Source: Betaproteobacteria bacterium (GTDB taxonomy: Bacteria; Pseudomonadota; Gammaproteobacteria; Burkholderiales; Burkholderiaceae_C). Taken from it: a stretch of DNA of 64,000 nt. Below are positions 52,935 through 60,933 of this stretch, piece by piece. The notes below the pieces were generated by a model that had not been told where the DNA came from, did no database searches, and worked only from the letters and a program-made list of their open reading frames with translations. The translations under genes and the position numbers were made by a program. The DNA lies in the NCBI GenBank assembly GCA_016716535.1, contig JADJWD010000005.1:889938-953937 (forward strand), in the 5' to 3' direction. The stretch's first letter is position 1. The number at the start of each line of letters is the position of its first letter.

Positions 52935-54632
52935 TCAGCGCTGCAGCCTGATCGCCAGCGGCCGCACGTGGCGCGTGTGCCGCACCTGGCTGTGGTCGAA
53001 CACCGACACCCACAGGTAGATGCCGTCGGCGATCGGCTGGTCGTAGGGCGAGCCGGTGTCCAGCGCGCGGCTCGTCTCGAGCGTCCACCAGCCGTCCTTC
53101 CACGTCGCGTGCGCCGTCACGTCACCGCGGTCGCCTTCGAACGGGCGCACGGCGATGACCGACGGGATCACCGTGCCGACCGGGATGCGCGAGTCGGCCG
53201 CGGCGCTGTAGGGCTCGACCTCGTCGGCGCGCATCGAGAACTCGCCGGCGTCGCTCGCGTCGGGGCTCGGGTTGAAGGCCTTCAGCCGCGCCTGCTGCGC
53301 CGCCAGGTCCTTCGGCAGGTACTTCAACTGCACTGTCGCGCTGCCGGCCTGCGCGGCGTAGTTCTGCTCGAAGCCGCCGCCCTTGTTCGGGTCCTGCGTA
53401 TAGCCGCCGGTGTAGCGGCCCTTCTTCGCTTCCATCGGCGGGCCGAAGTAGTTGTCGTCGATCTGGTTGATGCTGCCGGTGCGCACGCTCTTCCAGTGCC
53501 ACACGTCGGCGACGCTGCCGTCGCTGGTGGCGTGCAGGCCCATGCCGTGTGCCGGGCCGGGTTTGCCGGCCAGCGGCTGCGTGCCCAGGCGCACCGTGTC
53601 GCCGCCGATGCGCGGCGTGCGCGCCAGCATCACCGCGAACTTGTCTTCGTAGAACTGCGTCTCGTCGTTGACGGCGAGATTCGTCTGCATCACCTTCCAG
53701 CCGGCCTCGGTCTTGACCAGCGGCAGGTGCTTCTGGCTGCGTGTCGCGTCGGGCCAGCGGAAGAGCAGCCACGCGCGACGGCCGTCGTGCAGCGCCTTCA
53801 CGTGCACGGTGACCTCGCCGCCCTCGAGGCCGTGGCCGCGCGTCGTGTGCACCCGCGCTTCGCGCGCGTTGGCCCACGCCGCGTCGCCGCCGTCGCCGTC
53901 GAGCACCGGCGCGGCGTTCGTGCGCGCCACCTGCAGCGCGGTGAGGCTGCCCTTGTCGGCGAGCACGGCCACCGCCGCGACAGCCGCGCCCGCGCCCAGC
54001 GCCAGCGCCGCGCCGGCGCCATGGGCCATGCGTGGCGTGAAGAGCTTGATCAGTTGCGCCACGCCGCCCAGCGCCCACTGCGCCAGCACGTGCACCGCGA
54101 TGTAGGCGACGAAGGCCCACGAGATGATGTGGTGCAGCGCCGCCAGCGGCTCGGTGGGCACGAGGCCCGGCGCGAAGTACATCAGCGTGCCGGTCATGGC
54201 CGAGGTGGCCAGCAGCGCCAGCGCCACCCAGTAGACGAGCCGGTTCAACGCCTGCCAGCGCGTGCGCCGGTCGGGCGAACGCAGGCTTGCCAGCCGCAGC
54301 GACAGCCGGCCGAGCAAACCCAGCCGCCACAGGAAGACGAAGTACGCCACCACCAGCGCCACCAGCACCGTGGCGCTGGTGAAGTGCAGCCACGGCACAT
54401 TGCCTTGCAGCGAAAGCGCATCGACCCAGCGCGCCACCGCGCCGTCTTCGAGGCTGGCGATGCGCCAGCCGGTCGATACGCTGACGAGCAGCGCCAGCAC
54501 GAGGCCCCAATGCAGCACCGCGGTGGGCAGGTCGGCGCGCTGGCGTTGGGCGGGCGGCGCGGGCCGCGCCGAGGTGCCGTGGCGGCGAGCGGACGAACCG
54601 GTGCCGGCACCGGCTTCGGCTACAGGGTTCAT
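52935..54632 (-). CDS. Cytochrome b561-type membrane domain fused to an ethylbenzene-dehydrogenase-related heme domain
   Basis: A 565-residue protein. The N-terminal part has five membrane segments (about 40-58, 83-104, 130-152, 168-190, 203-225) with histidines His41, His83, His168 and His181 placed like b-type heme ligands of cytochrome b561. The rest (about 230-565) is a periplasmic-type beta-rich domain: VLDGDGGDAAWANAREARVHT, WLLFRWPD, YEDKFAVMLAR, ADVWHWKS and WWTLETSRALDTGS, matching the EbdC/DmsO-like heme-binding family. It could carry electrons between the quinone pool and a periplasmic partner. It is divergent from the binding-protein gene and upstream of the reductase gene. Confidence 0.78.
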   Translation of the reverse strand: MNPVAEAGAGTGSSARRHGTSARPAPPAQRQRADLPTAVLHWGLVLALLVSVSTGWRIASLEDGAVARWVDALSLQGNVPWLHFTSATVLVALVVAYFVFLWRLGLLGRLSLRLASLRSPDRRTRWQALNRLVYWVALALLATSAMTGTLMYFAPGLVPTEPLAALHHIISWAFVAYIAVHVLAQWALGGVAQLIKLFTPRMAHGAGAALALGAGAAVAAVAVLADKGSLTALQVARTNAAPVLDGDGGDAAWANAREARVHTTRGHGLEGGEVTVHVKALHDGRRAWLLFRWPDATRSQKHLPLVKTEAGWKVMQTNLAVNDETQFYEDKFAVMLARTPRIGGDTVRLGTQPLAGKPGPAHGMGLHATSDGSVADVWHWKSVRTGSINQIDDNYFGPPMEAKKGRYTGGYTQDPNKGGGFEQNYAAQAGSATVQLKYLPKDLAAQQARLKAFNPSPDASDAGEFSMRADEVEPYSAAADSRIPVGTVIPSVIAVRPFEGDRGDVTAHATWKDGWWTLETSRALDTGSPYDQPIADGIYLWVSVFDHSQVRHTRHVRPLAIRLQR

Positions 54633-54945
54633 GGTGGTTCCCCCGACGACGTTGGGCTCACCCGTTGGGCCGGGCGGGCCTCCTTGAATTGACCGGCGCC
54701 TGGACCTGACAACAGGCGCGAGCCCGGCGGGTCAAACCCGAACGGCCTGCACAACGGCCACGGGATTGCCCATTTCGTGAATTCTGCCAGCCTTGTTGCC
54801 GTTGGCCTGGGGTAGAAGCACCCCTAGCCTGTTACGAATCCCTAGTTCCCAATCACAAGTTCGGCCAGCATCCCGGCCCCGCCACGGCCCGCACGGGTGC
54901 AACCGTGCCCAAGGCCGCGGCGAAGCGTCTGCCTCTCGACTCCGA
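54633..54945. other. 313-base divergent intergenic region with hairpins
   Basis: No gene is seen. GGGGT (54809-54813) and ACCCC (54820-54824) form a short inverted repeat that could be an operator. A second inverted repeat GCACGG/CCGTGC lies at 54891-54908. TACGAAT near 54833 is a possible -10 for the binding-protein gene. Nothing else stands out. Confidence 0.4.
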
Positions 54946-56124
54946 ATGCACAAACTCTTACCCGCGGCCCGCGCCGCCTGCCGTCTCGGCCTTCACGTCG
55001 TCGTCATCGCGCTGGCCGGCTTTGGCACCGCTTTCGCGGCCGACAAGGCGCGCGCCGAACCCGGCGTGACCGACAGCGAGATCCTCATCGGCCAAAGCAT
55101 CACGCTGCAAGGCGGCAAGAACGCCTACGGCGTGGCCGCGCATCACGGCATGAAGCTGTACATCGACCAGGTCAACGCCGCCGGCGGCGTGCACGGCCGG
55201 CGCATCGTCGTGAAGACGCTGGACGACGACAACCGCAACGCCACCGCCGAGGCCAACGCGCGCAAGCTCGTCGACGAAGGCGTCTTCATGCTCTTCGGCT
55301 CGGTCGAGGGCGGCCCGTCGACGGCGGTGATGAAGGTGGCCGCCGAGCGCAAGGTGCCGTTCTTCGGCCCGATGGCCGGGCCGCCGGCGCTGCGCCGGCC
55401 GCACCAGGAGTGGGTGTTCCCGGTGCGCGCCGAGCACCGCGACGAGTTCCGCGCGCTGATGGAGTGGGGCAAGAGCCTGGGCATGAAGACGGTCGGCTTC
55501 TTCCATGTCGACAGCGCCAACGGCAAGGAGCACCTGGGCAACGTCAACATGATCGCCAAGGAACTGGGCTTGCAGGTCGTGCTGTCGGTGCCGTTCAAGC
55601 CCGACACGTCCGACACGGATCTCGAGCGCTTCGTCGGCCAGATCCGCGACGCCAAGCCCGACCTCTTGTTCAACCACGGCTCGGCGGCGCTGTACGAGAA
55701 GCTCGTCAGCAAGGCGCTGCGCGCCGGGCTGCGCACGCGTTTCGTCGGCGTCAACTCCGGCTCGACGCAGATCGCGCGCAGCCTGGGCCCGCTGGCGCAG
55801 GGCATGGTCTTTGCGCAGGTGGTGCCCAGCCCGTGGGAGCGCAAGCGCGAGATCACGCGCGAGTACCAGGAGGCGGCGCGCCGCGCCGACCCGAAGGCCG
55901 AGTTCAGCTACGGCGGCATGGAAGGTTTCCTCACCGCCAAGGCGCTGGTGATGGCGCTGCGGGCCGCGGGCAAGGACCTGACCCGCACCTCGTTCGCACG
56001 CTCGCTGCGCGGCTCGACCTTCGACCTCGGCGGCGTGAAGGTGCAGTACACGAACACCGAGCACACCGGCTCGCGCTTCGTCGACCTGTCGATGGTCGAT
56101 CGCAACGGGCGGTTCATTCACTGA
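54946..56124 (+). CDS. Branched-chain-amino-acid-type (LivK-like) ABC substrate-binding protein
   Basis: A 392-residue secreted protein: signal peptide LGLHVVVIALAGFGTAFAAD, then the Peripla_BP_6 domain ILIGQSITLQGGKNAYGVAAHHGMKLYIDQVNAAGGVHGRRI, LDDDNRNATAEANARKLVDEGVFMLFGSVEG. No permease or ATPase of this family is near. Members serve for amino acids, amides, urea or aromatic acids; the ligand is not clear. Its location next to the hut locus might suggest histidine or urocanate, but that is only inference. ATG at 54946 fits the signal peptide. It converges with hutF with three bases between the stops. Confidence 0.8.
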   Translation: MHKLLPAARAACRLGLHVVVIALAGFGTAFAADKARAEPGVTDSEILIGQSITLQGGKNAYGVAAHHGMKLYIDQVNAAGGVHGRRIVVKTLDDDNRNATAEANARKLVDEGVFMLFGSVEGGPSTAVMKVAAERKVPFFGPMAGPPALRRPHQEWVFPVRAEHRDEFRALMEWGKSLGMKTVGFFHVDSANGKEHLGNVNMIAKELGLQVVLSVPFKPDTSDTDLERFVGQIRDAKPDLLFNHGSAALYEKLVSKALRAGLRTRFVGVNSGSTQIARSLGPLAQGMVFAQVVPSPWERKREITREYQEAARRADPKAEFSYGGMEGFLTAKALVMALRAAGKDLTRTSFARSLRGSTFDLGGVKVQYTNTEHTGSRFVDLSMVDRNGRFIH

Positions 56125-56127
56125 CGG

Positions 56128-57447
56128 TCAGCGCACGCGGCGGCCCGCGACCCAGGTCTGCGCGATTGCGGGCGTGGTATTCGCGGCGTCGGTCGCGAAG
56201 ACCCATGCATCGAGCCGATGCGCGGGCGGTGCGCGATCGATGCCCGGCGCGTTGGCGTCGAGCACCAGCAGGTCGGCGGGCGCCCCCGGCTCGAGGCCCC
56301 AGCGCGTGAAGCCGGCCGCGGCGCCGCCGCCGGCGAGGCACGCCTCGAAGAGCCGCGCCGCGGTCGAGCCCTCGAAGCGCGCCGGGTCGGCGGCGACGTT
56401 GCGGTTGCGGCGCACGAGCCGCTGCGCGTAGTCGAGCCAGCGCAGTTCTTCGGCGGCGCTGCGGCCCACCTGGCTGTCCGAGCCGATCGCCAGCGGCACG
56501 CCGGCGGCCAGCCAGCGCGGCAGGTCGGGCACGCCGTCGCCGAGGTTCGCTTCGGTCGTCGGGCACACGACGATGCCGGCGCCGCTGGCGGCCACGGCAT
56601 CGATCTCGCGCGGCTCGGCGTGGGTGGCGTGCACGAGCTGCCAGCGGCGGTCGAGCAGGCCGCTTCGGGCCAGCCATTCGATCGGCCGCGCGCCGGTGGC
56701 GGCGAGGCAGTCGTCGACCTCACCGGTCTGCTCGGCGACGTGGATGTGGATCGGGCCGTCGTCGCCGGCGAGCCGTTCGAGCAGCGCGCGCATCGACGGC
56801 TCGGCCGCGGCACGCAGCGAGTGGATCGCGACGCCGGCGTGCAGGCGCGGCGCCGCGCGGCCGACTTGGCGCACACGGTCGCGCAGCTCGAGCACGAACG
56901 CCACGTCGGAAGCGAAGCGGCGCTGGTCGGGCCGCAGCGCCGGCGCCGCGAAGCCGGCGCGTTCGTACAGCACCGGCAGCAGCGTCAGGCCGATGCCGGC
57001 GGCGCGCGCGGCGTCGACGAGCGCGAGGCTCATCGCCGCCGCGTCGTCGTGCCGCCGGCCATCGGGCGCGTGGTGCAGGTAGTGGAACTCGCAGACGTGC
57101 GTGTAGCCGCCGGCGAGCAGTTCGCGATAGAGGCTCGTGGCCAGCTCGCGCAGCTCGTCGGCCGTGATCGCCAGCGCGACGCCGTACATGCGGTCGCGCC
57201 ACGACCAGAAATCGTCGTGCTCGCCGCTGCGCCGCTCGGCCAGGCCCGCGAAGGCGCGCTGGAAGGCGTGGCTGTGCGCGTCGACGAGGCCGGGCAGCAC
57301 GGGGCCGGGCAGGCGCGTGGCGGCGGGCGGCGGTGGTGTGTCGGGCTGCACCGCGATCCAATGGCCGCCCGCATCGGATTCGAGCAGCACCGCCTCGCGC
57401 CAGCGCCCGCCGACCCAGGCGTGCTCGGCCCAGAGCAGGGCCGTCAC
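56128..57447 (-). CDS. hutF: Formimidoylglutamate deiminase HutF
   Basis: A 439-residue amidohydrolase: metal ligands in LPGLVDAHSHAFQRAFAGL, HVCEFHYLHHAPDG, the HIHVAEQTGEVDDCLAATGARPIEWL stretch, LVHATHAEPREID and AIGSDSQVG. It turns N-formimidoyl-glutamate into N-formylglutamate and ammonia. The GTG start at 57447 overlaps the hutG stop (GTGA), so HutG and HutF are probably made together. No frameshift is seen here. Confidence 0.93.
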   Translation of the reverse strand: MTALLWAEHAWVGGRWREAVLLESDAGGHWIAVQPDTPPPPAATRLPGPVLPGLVDAHSHAFQRAFAGLAERRSGEHDDFWSWRDRMYGVALAITADELRELATSLYRELLAGGYTHVCEFHYLHHAPDGRRHDDAAAMSLALVDAARAAGIGLTLLPVLYERAGFAAPALRPDQRRFASDVAFVLELRDRVRQVGRAAPRLHAGVAIHSLRAAAEPSMRALLERLAGDDGPIHIHVAEQTGEVDDCLAATGARPIEWLARSGLLDRRWQLVHATHAEPREIDAVAASGAGIVVCPTTEANLGDGVPDLPRWLAAGVPLAIGSDSQVGRSAAEELRWLDYAQRLVRRNRNVAADPARFEGSTAARLFEACLAGGGAAAGFTRWGLEPGAPADLLVLDANAPGIDRAPPAHRLDAWVFATDAANTTPAIAQTWVAGRRVR

Positions 57448-58247
57448 CGTGGCCTCCAGTCGATCATCGCCTGCACCAGCCGGCGCAACAGTGGCGTCAC
57501 CGCCGCGGCGCGCGCCTCGTGCCAGCGATACGGCGGCGTCTCGTCCATGTACGCGCGCCAGCTCATTTCGAGCTGCACCGCGTGCACGCCGTCGGCCGGC
57601 CGGCCGTACTGGCGCGTGATCTGCCCGCCCTTGAAGCGGCCGTCGACGACGTGGCTGTAGTCGGCGTGCGCGGCGAAGACGCCGGCGAGCACATCGCGCA
57701 GAGAGGCCGCGCAGCTCGTGCCCTCGACGGTGCCGAGGTTCATGTGCGGCAGCGTGCCCTCGAACAGCCACGGCAGCTCGCTCTTGATGCTGTGCGCGTC
57801 GAACAGCACGCAGTGGCCGTGCGCGGCGACGAGGCGCTCGGTCTCGCCGCGCAGTGTGTCGTGGTAGGGCTGCCAATAGCGCGCGACGCGCTCGCGGATC
57901 TCGGCGTCGCCGGGCGCCTGGCCTTCACGATAGATCGGGTCGCCCGTGAAGTGACGCGTCGGGCACAGCTCGGTGTTGTTGCGCCCGGCGTACATCGGCC
58001 GGTTGTCGCTCGGGCGGTTGAGGTCGATGACGTAGCGGCTGAAGCGCGGCACGAGCAGCCCCGCGCCCAGCTCGCACGCGAAGCCGTACAGCCGATCCAT
58101 GAACCAGTCGGTGTCTTCGACGGCGAGCGCGCGCTCGGTGTAGCGGGGTTTCAGTGCATCGGGAATCAGCGTGCCGGCGTGCGGCATGCTGATGAGAAGC
58201 GGCGTCGTGCCTCGGTGCAGGGTGCAGATCTCGTCCATGACGGTCAT
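57444..58247 (-). CDS. hutG: N-formylglutamate deformylase HutG
   Basis: A 267-residue protein with the family motifs PLLISMPHAG, DTDWFMDRLYGFACELGAGLLVPRFSRYVIDLNRP, FDAHSIKSELPWLFEGTLPHMNLG, and VVDGRFKGGQITRQYGRP. It hydrolyses N-formylglutamate to glutamate and formate, the last step of this histidine route. The ATG overlaps the hutI stop (ATGA). Reading frame intact. Confidence 0.93.
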   Translation of the reverse strand: MTVMDEICTLHRGTTPLLISMPHAGTLIPDALKPRYTERALAVEDTDWFMDRLYGFACELGAGLLVPRFSRYVIDLNRPSDNRPMYAGRNNTELCPTRHFTGDPIYREGQAPGDAEIRERVARYWQPYHDTLRGETERLVAAHGHCVLFDAHSIKSELPWLFEGTLPHMNLGTVEGTSCAASLRDVLAGVFAAHADYSHVVDGRFKGGQITRQYGRPADGVHAVQLEMSWRAYMDETPPYRWHEARAAAVTPLLRRLVQAMIDWRPR

Positions 58248-59457
58248 TCTTCGGCGCCCGCGAAGACGCGGCGCCGGCAGGGGTTGTGGCCGAAGCGGTA
58301 GGCCAGCTCACGCGGGTGCTCGGCGTCCCAGACGACGAAGTCGGCGCGCAGGCCCGCGGCGAGCCGACCGCGGTCCGCCAAGCCCAGCGCGCGCCGCGTG
58401 CACCGTCACGCCGCGCCACGCTTCCTCGGGCGTGAGCCGGAAGAGCGTGCACGCCATGTTCAGCATCAGTACGAGCGAGAGTGCCGGCGAGCTGCCCGGG
58501 TTGTGGTCGGTGGCAATTGCCATCGGCACGCCGGCCGCGCGCAGCGCCGCCACCGGCGGCAGCGTCGTGTCGCGCAGGAAGTAATACGCGCCAGGCAGCA
58601 CGGCCACCGTGCCGGCGGCCTGCATCGCCGCGATGCCGCGCGGCGACAGGTGCTCGAGGTGGTCGCAGCTCAGCGCGCCGTAACGCGCCGCGAGCGCCGC
58701 ACCGTCCTGGTCGCTCAGCTGCTCGGCGTGCAGTTTGACCGGCAGGTTCAGCCGCCGCGCCTCGACGAAGACACGTTCGGTCTGTGCCGGCGTGAAGCCG
58801 ATGGTGTCGCAGAAGGCATCGACGGCATCGACGAGGCCGGCGGCGGCGCGCTGGCCGGCGAGCCATGTGATCGCGGCGTCGATGTAGTCGTCGGGCCGCC
58901 CGGCGTACTCCGGCGGCAGCGCGTGTGCGGCCAGCGACGTGGTGCGCACCTCGAGCGGCAGCTCGCGCGCCAGGCGCCGCGCCACCGCGAGGCAGCGCGC
59001 CTCGTGCGCTTCGGCCAGGCCGTAGCCGCTCTTGATCTCGATGGTCGTCACGCCCTCGGCCATCAGGATGCGCGCGCTTCGCGGCGCTGGCGAAGAGCTG
59101 CTCGTCGCTGGCCGCGCGCGTGGCCGCGACGGTGGCGCGGATGCCGCCGCCGGCGCGTGCGATCTCCTCGTAGGTGGCACCATGCAGCCGCTGCTCGAAC
59201 TCGGCGGCGCGGTCGCCGCCGTAGACGAGGTGGGTGTGGGCGTCGACGAGGCCGGGCGTGACGAGGGCGCCTTGCAGGTCGATCTCGGCGGCGGGCTGTC
59301 TGTGTGCCGATGCCAGCGCAAGAAGGTCGGCATCGGCACCGACCCAGGTGATGCGATCGCCTTCGGTGATGACGGTGCCGTCTTCGATCCAGCCCCAGGG
59401 GCTGCCGGGTGCGAAGGTGGCGAGGCGGGCGTGGCGCCAGAGGTGAGGGGCGGTCAT
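58244..59457 (-). CDS. hutI: Imidazolonepropionase HutI (two frameshifts as assembled)
   Basis: About 405 residues after repair. First frame: LVTPGLVDAHTHLVYGGDRAAEFEQRL, then a shift in a GCGCGC run near 59070-59077. Second frame: GVTTIEIKSGYGL, HALPPEYAGR, KLHAEQLSDQDGA, SCDHLEHLSPRG, TDHNPGSSP. Another shift in a GC run near 58386-58396 restores LADRGRLAAGLRADFVVWDAEHPRELAYRFGHNP to the stop at 58244. Both shifts fit loss of GC in short GC repeats. All metal and substrate motifs are intact, so the gene is likely functional in the cell. Confidence 0.88.
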
Positions 59458-59464
59458 CGCGCAG

Positions 59465-60110
59465 TCAGGGTTCGAAGCTCAGCCAGAACGCGAGCGCGGG
59501 CGTGGCCGCTTCACCTTCGTCGGCCCGCTCCCACGTCTCGGCCCGGTTTGTGTCCGACCAGGCCAGCGTGCCGGCCGGCAGCTCGTGCCAGTCGCCATCG
59601 GCGAGCAGCCGGCACGGTGCATGGGCAGAGCGCGCGCCAAGGGTGGCGGCTGCGTTGTGATGATGGCGAGCGCGCAAGCCTCATCGAGGTGCCCGCGGAA
59701 CCTGCGCTCGATCGGCGCGGTGCCGCACCCGCGCCCCGCCGCACCATCAGGTTCAAGTCCAGCGTCGCGCCGCTGACCAGCGTGCACCCGGGCGCCGCCT
59801 CGCCGGCAAAGGCGATCGGCTCGTCGCCCGGCGCGGCGCGGCCGCGCGCCCTCAGGCAGTTCGAGCGTCACGCCGGCGCCTTCGAGCACCGCGAACCAGC
59901 GGTCGATGCCGGGTAGGGCGAAAACGGCCCGTCGCGCGCGATCTCGGCGACGCTGACACGCACGAGCCAGTCGTCGCCGACGCCGCTGCCGCCACCACCG
60001 CTGTCAGCCGGCAGCGCCGCCGGCCAGCGCAGCAGCTCGCGCGTCGTGCCGCCGCCGTTGCGCCAGGGCACGGGCGCACAGGCCGCGAGGGACACCAGGT
60101 GCAGGCTCAC
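59465..60110 (-). pseudogene. hutD: HutD-family protein, frame broken by several indels
   Basis: About 215 codons. The first frame, from a GTG that overlaps the hutC stop, gives HLVSLAACAPVPWRNGGGTTRELLRWP and DDWLVRVSVAEIARDGPFSPYP, the HutD signature. Then the frame moves at least three times: VLEGAGVTLELPEGA, then GEAAPGCTLVSGATLDLNLMV, then GTAPIERRFRGHLDEACALAII, then LADGDWHELPAGTLAW and the end LSFEP. HutD is thought to tune hut gene expression by holding back urocanate. The conserved fragments suggest a real gene with sequence errors. Confidence 0.75.
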
Positions 60111-60861
60111 GGCTGGAACTCGCCTTGCAGCAGATACCGCGTGCCCGGGTGCACGAGGCGCGCGATCGTGATCGCCGCGTCGGCGGTGAACGTGCGCCGC
60201 GTGACCACGAGGCACGGCTCGCGCACGCCGATGCCCAGCAGCCGCGCCTCCTCGGCGGTGGGCGCGCTCGCCTCGATCGTGTACTGCGCGCGCCACAGCG
60301 CCGTCGTCTCGAACAGCAGCTGCGTCGGTGTCGTCGCCGTGAAGTCGGCCTCGAGGTAGCCCGGGCAGCACCCCGGGTTGACGTAGCGGTCCTCGCACTG
60401 CAGCGGCACGCCGTTCTCGTGGTGCACGATGAGGCTGTGGAAGACGCGCGCGCCGCTGGCCAGGCCGAGCTGCTGCGCCAGCGCCGGCGACGCGCGCTCG
60501 GCGCGCAGCCGGGGCACGCGCGCCTGGTGGCGGTGGCCGCGCGACTCGATCTCTTCGTGCAGGTCGCGGATCGTCAGCGTGCTCGACACGCGGTGCAGCG
60601 GTGCGGCGAAGGTGCCCACGCCCTGCGTGCGCGTCACCAGCCCCTCGGACTGCAGCTCGCGCAGCGCGCGGTTCACCGTCATGCGGCTGACGCCGAAGCC
60701 GGCGACGAGCTCGGCCTCGGAAGGCATCAGCGCCCCGGGCGGCCAGCGGCCGGCGGCGAGCCCGTCCTTCAGGTGCTGCTCGCACGCGGCCCTGGGCGGC
60801 CGGGCGTTGGCGGCCGAGGCGCGGCGGCGGCGCGGGGAACGGCGGCATCCGGGGAAACCAT
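60107..60861 (-). CDS. hutC: HutC, GntR-family repressor of histidine utilisation (probable single-base loss near the start)
   Basis: About 251 residues. The GntR winged helix is clear (AACEQHLKDGLAAGRWPPGALMPSEAELVAGFGVSRMTVNRALRELQSEGLVTRTQGVGTF) followed by a UTRA ligand-binding domain (GARVFHSLIVHHENGVPLQCEDRYVNP...QLLFETTALWRAQYTIEASAPTAEEARLLG). No ATG, GTG or TTG in that frame precedes the helix; ATG at 60861 (MVSPDAAVPRAA) is in the next frame, so one base is probably missing between about 60790 and 60860. It binds the operator at 60872-60899 and is released by urocanate. Confidence 0.85.
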
Positions 60862-60867
60862 GAGCGC

Positions 60868-60873
60868 AGTCTA
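60868..60873 (-). promoter_or_regulatory. hutC/hutDIGF promoter -10 (TAGACT)
   Basis: On the minus strand TTGTCT (60896-60891) and TAGACT (60873-60868) are 17 bases apart. The -10 ends seven bases before the hutC ATG at 60861, so the transcript may be leaderless. Both elements are part of the inverted repeat. Confidence 0.6.
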
Positions 60874-60899
60874 CTTGTCTAGGCTTGTCTAGACAAGTA
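60872..60899. promoter_or_regulatory. HutC operator: 11-base perfect inverted repeat with nested palindrome
   Basis: Arms TACTTGTCTAG (60872-60882) and CTAGACAAGTA (60889-60899) are perfect inverted repeats with a six-base spacer. Inside, CTTGTCTAGACAAG (60884-60897) is itself a perfect palindrome, so the half-site CTTGTCTAG occurs twice as a direct repeat. HutC sites in other bacteria have the same CTTGT...ACAAG character. It lies between the two divergent hut operons and covers both promoters. Confidence 0.75.
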
Positions 60900-60903
60900 C
60901 AGT
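60875..60903 (+). promoter_or_regulatory. hutU promoter (-35 TTGTCT, -10 TACAGT, 17-base spacing)
   Basis: TTGTCT at 60875-60880 and TACAGT at 60898-60903 are exactly 17 bases apart. The predicted start is near 60910, followed by GAGAGG (60922-60927) six bases before the hutU ATG at 60934. The -35 and spacer are inside the operator, so bound HutC would block RNA polymerase. Confidence 0.6.
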
Positions 60904-60933
60904 CCACCCCGGATTGACCCTGAGAGGCCCGCG

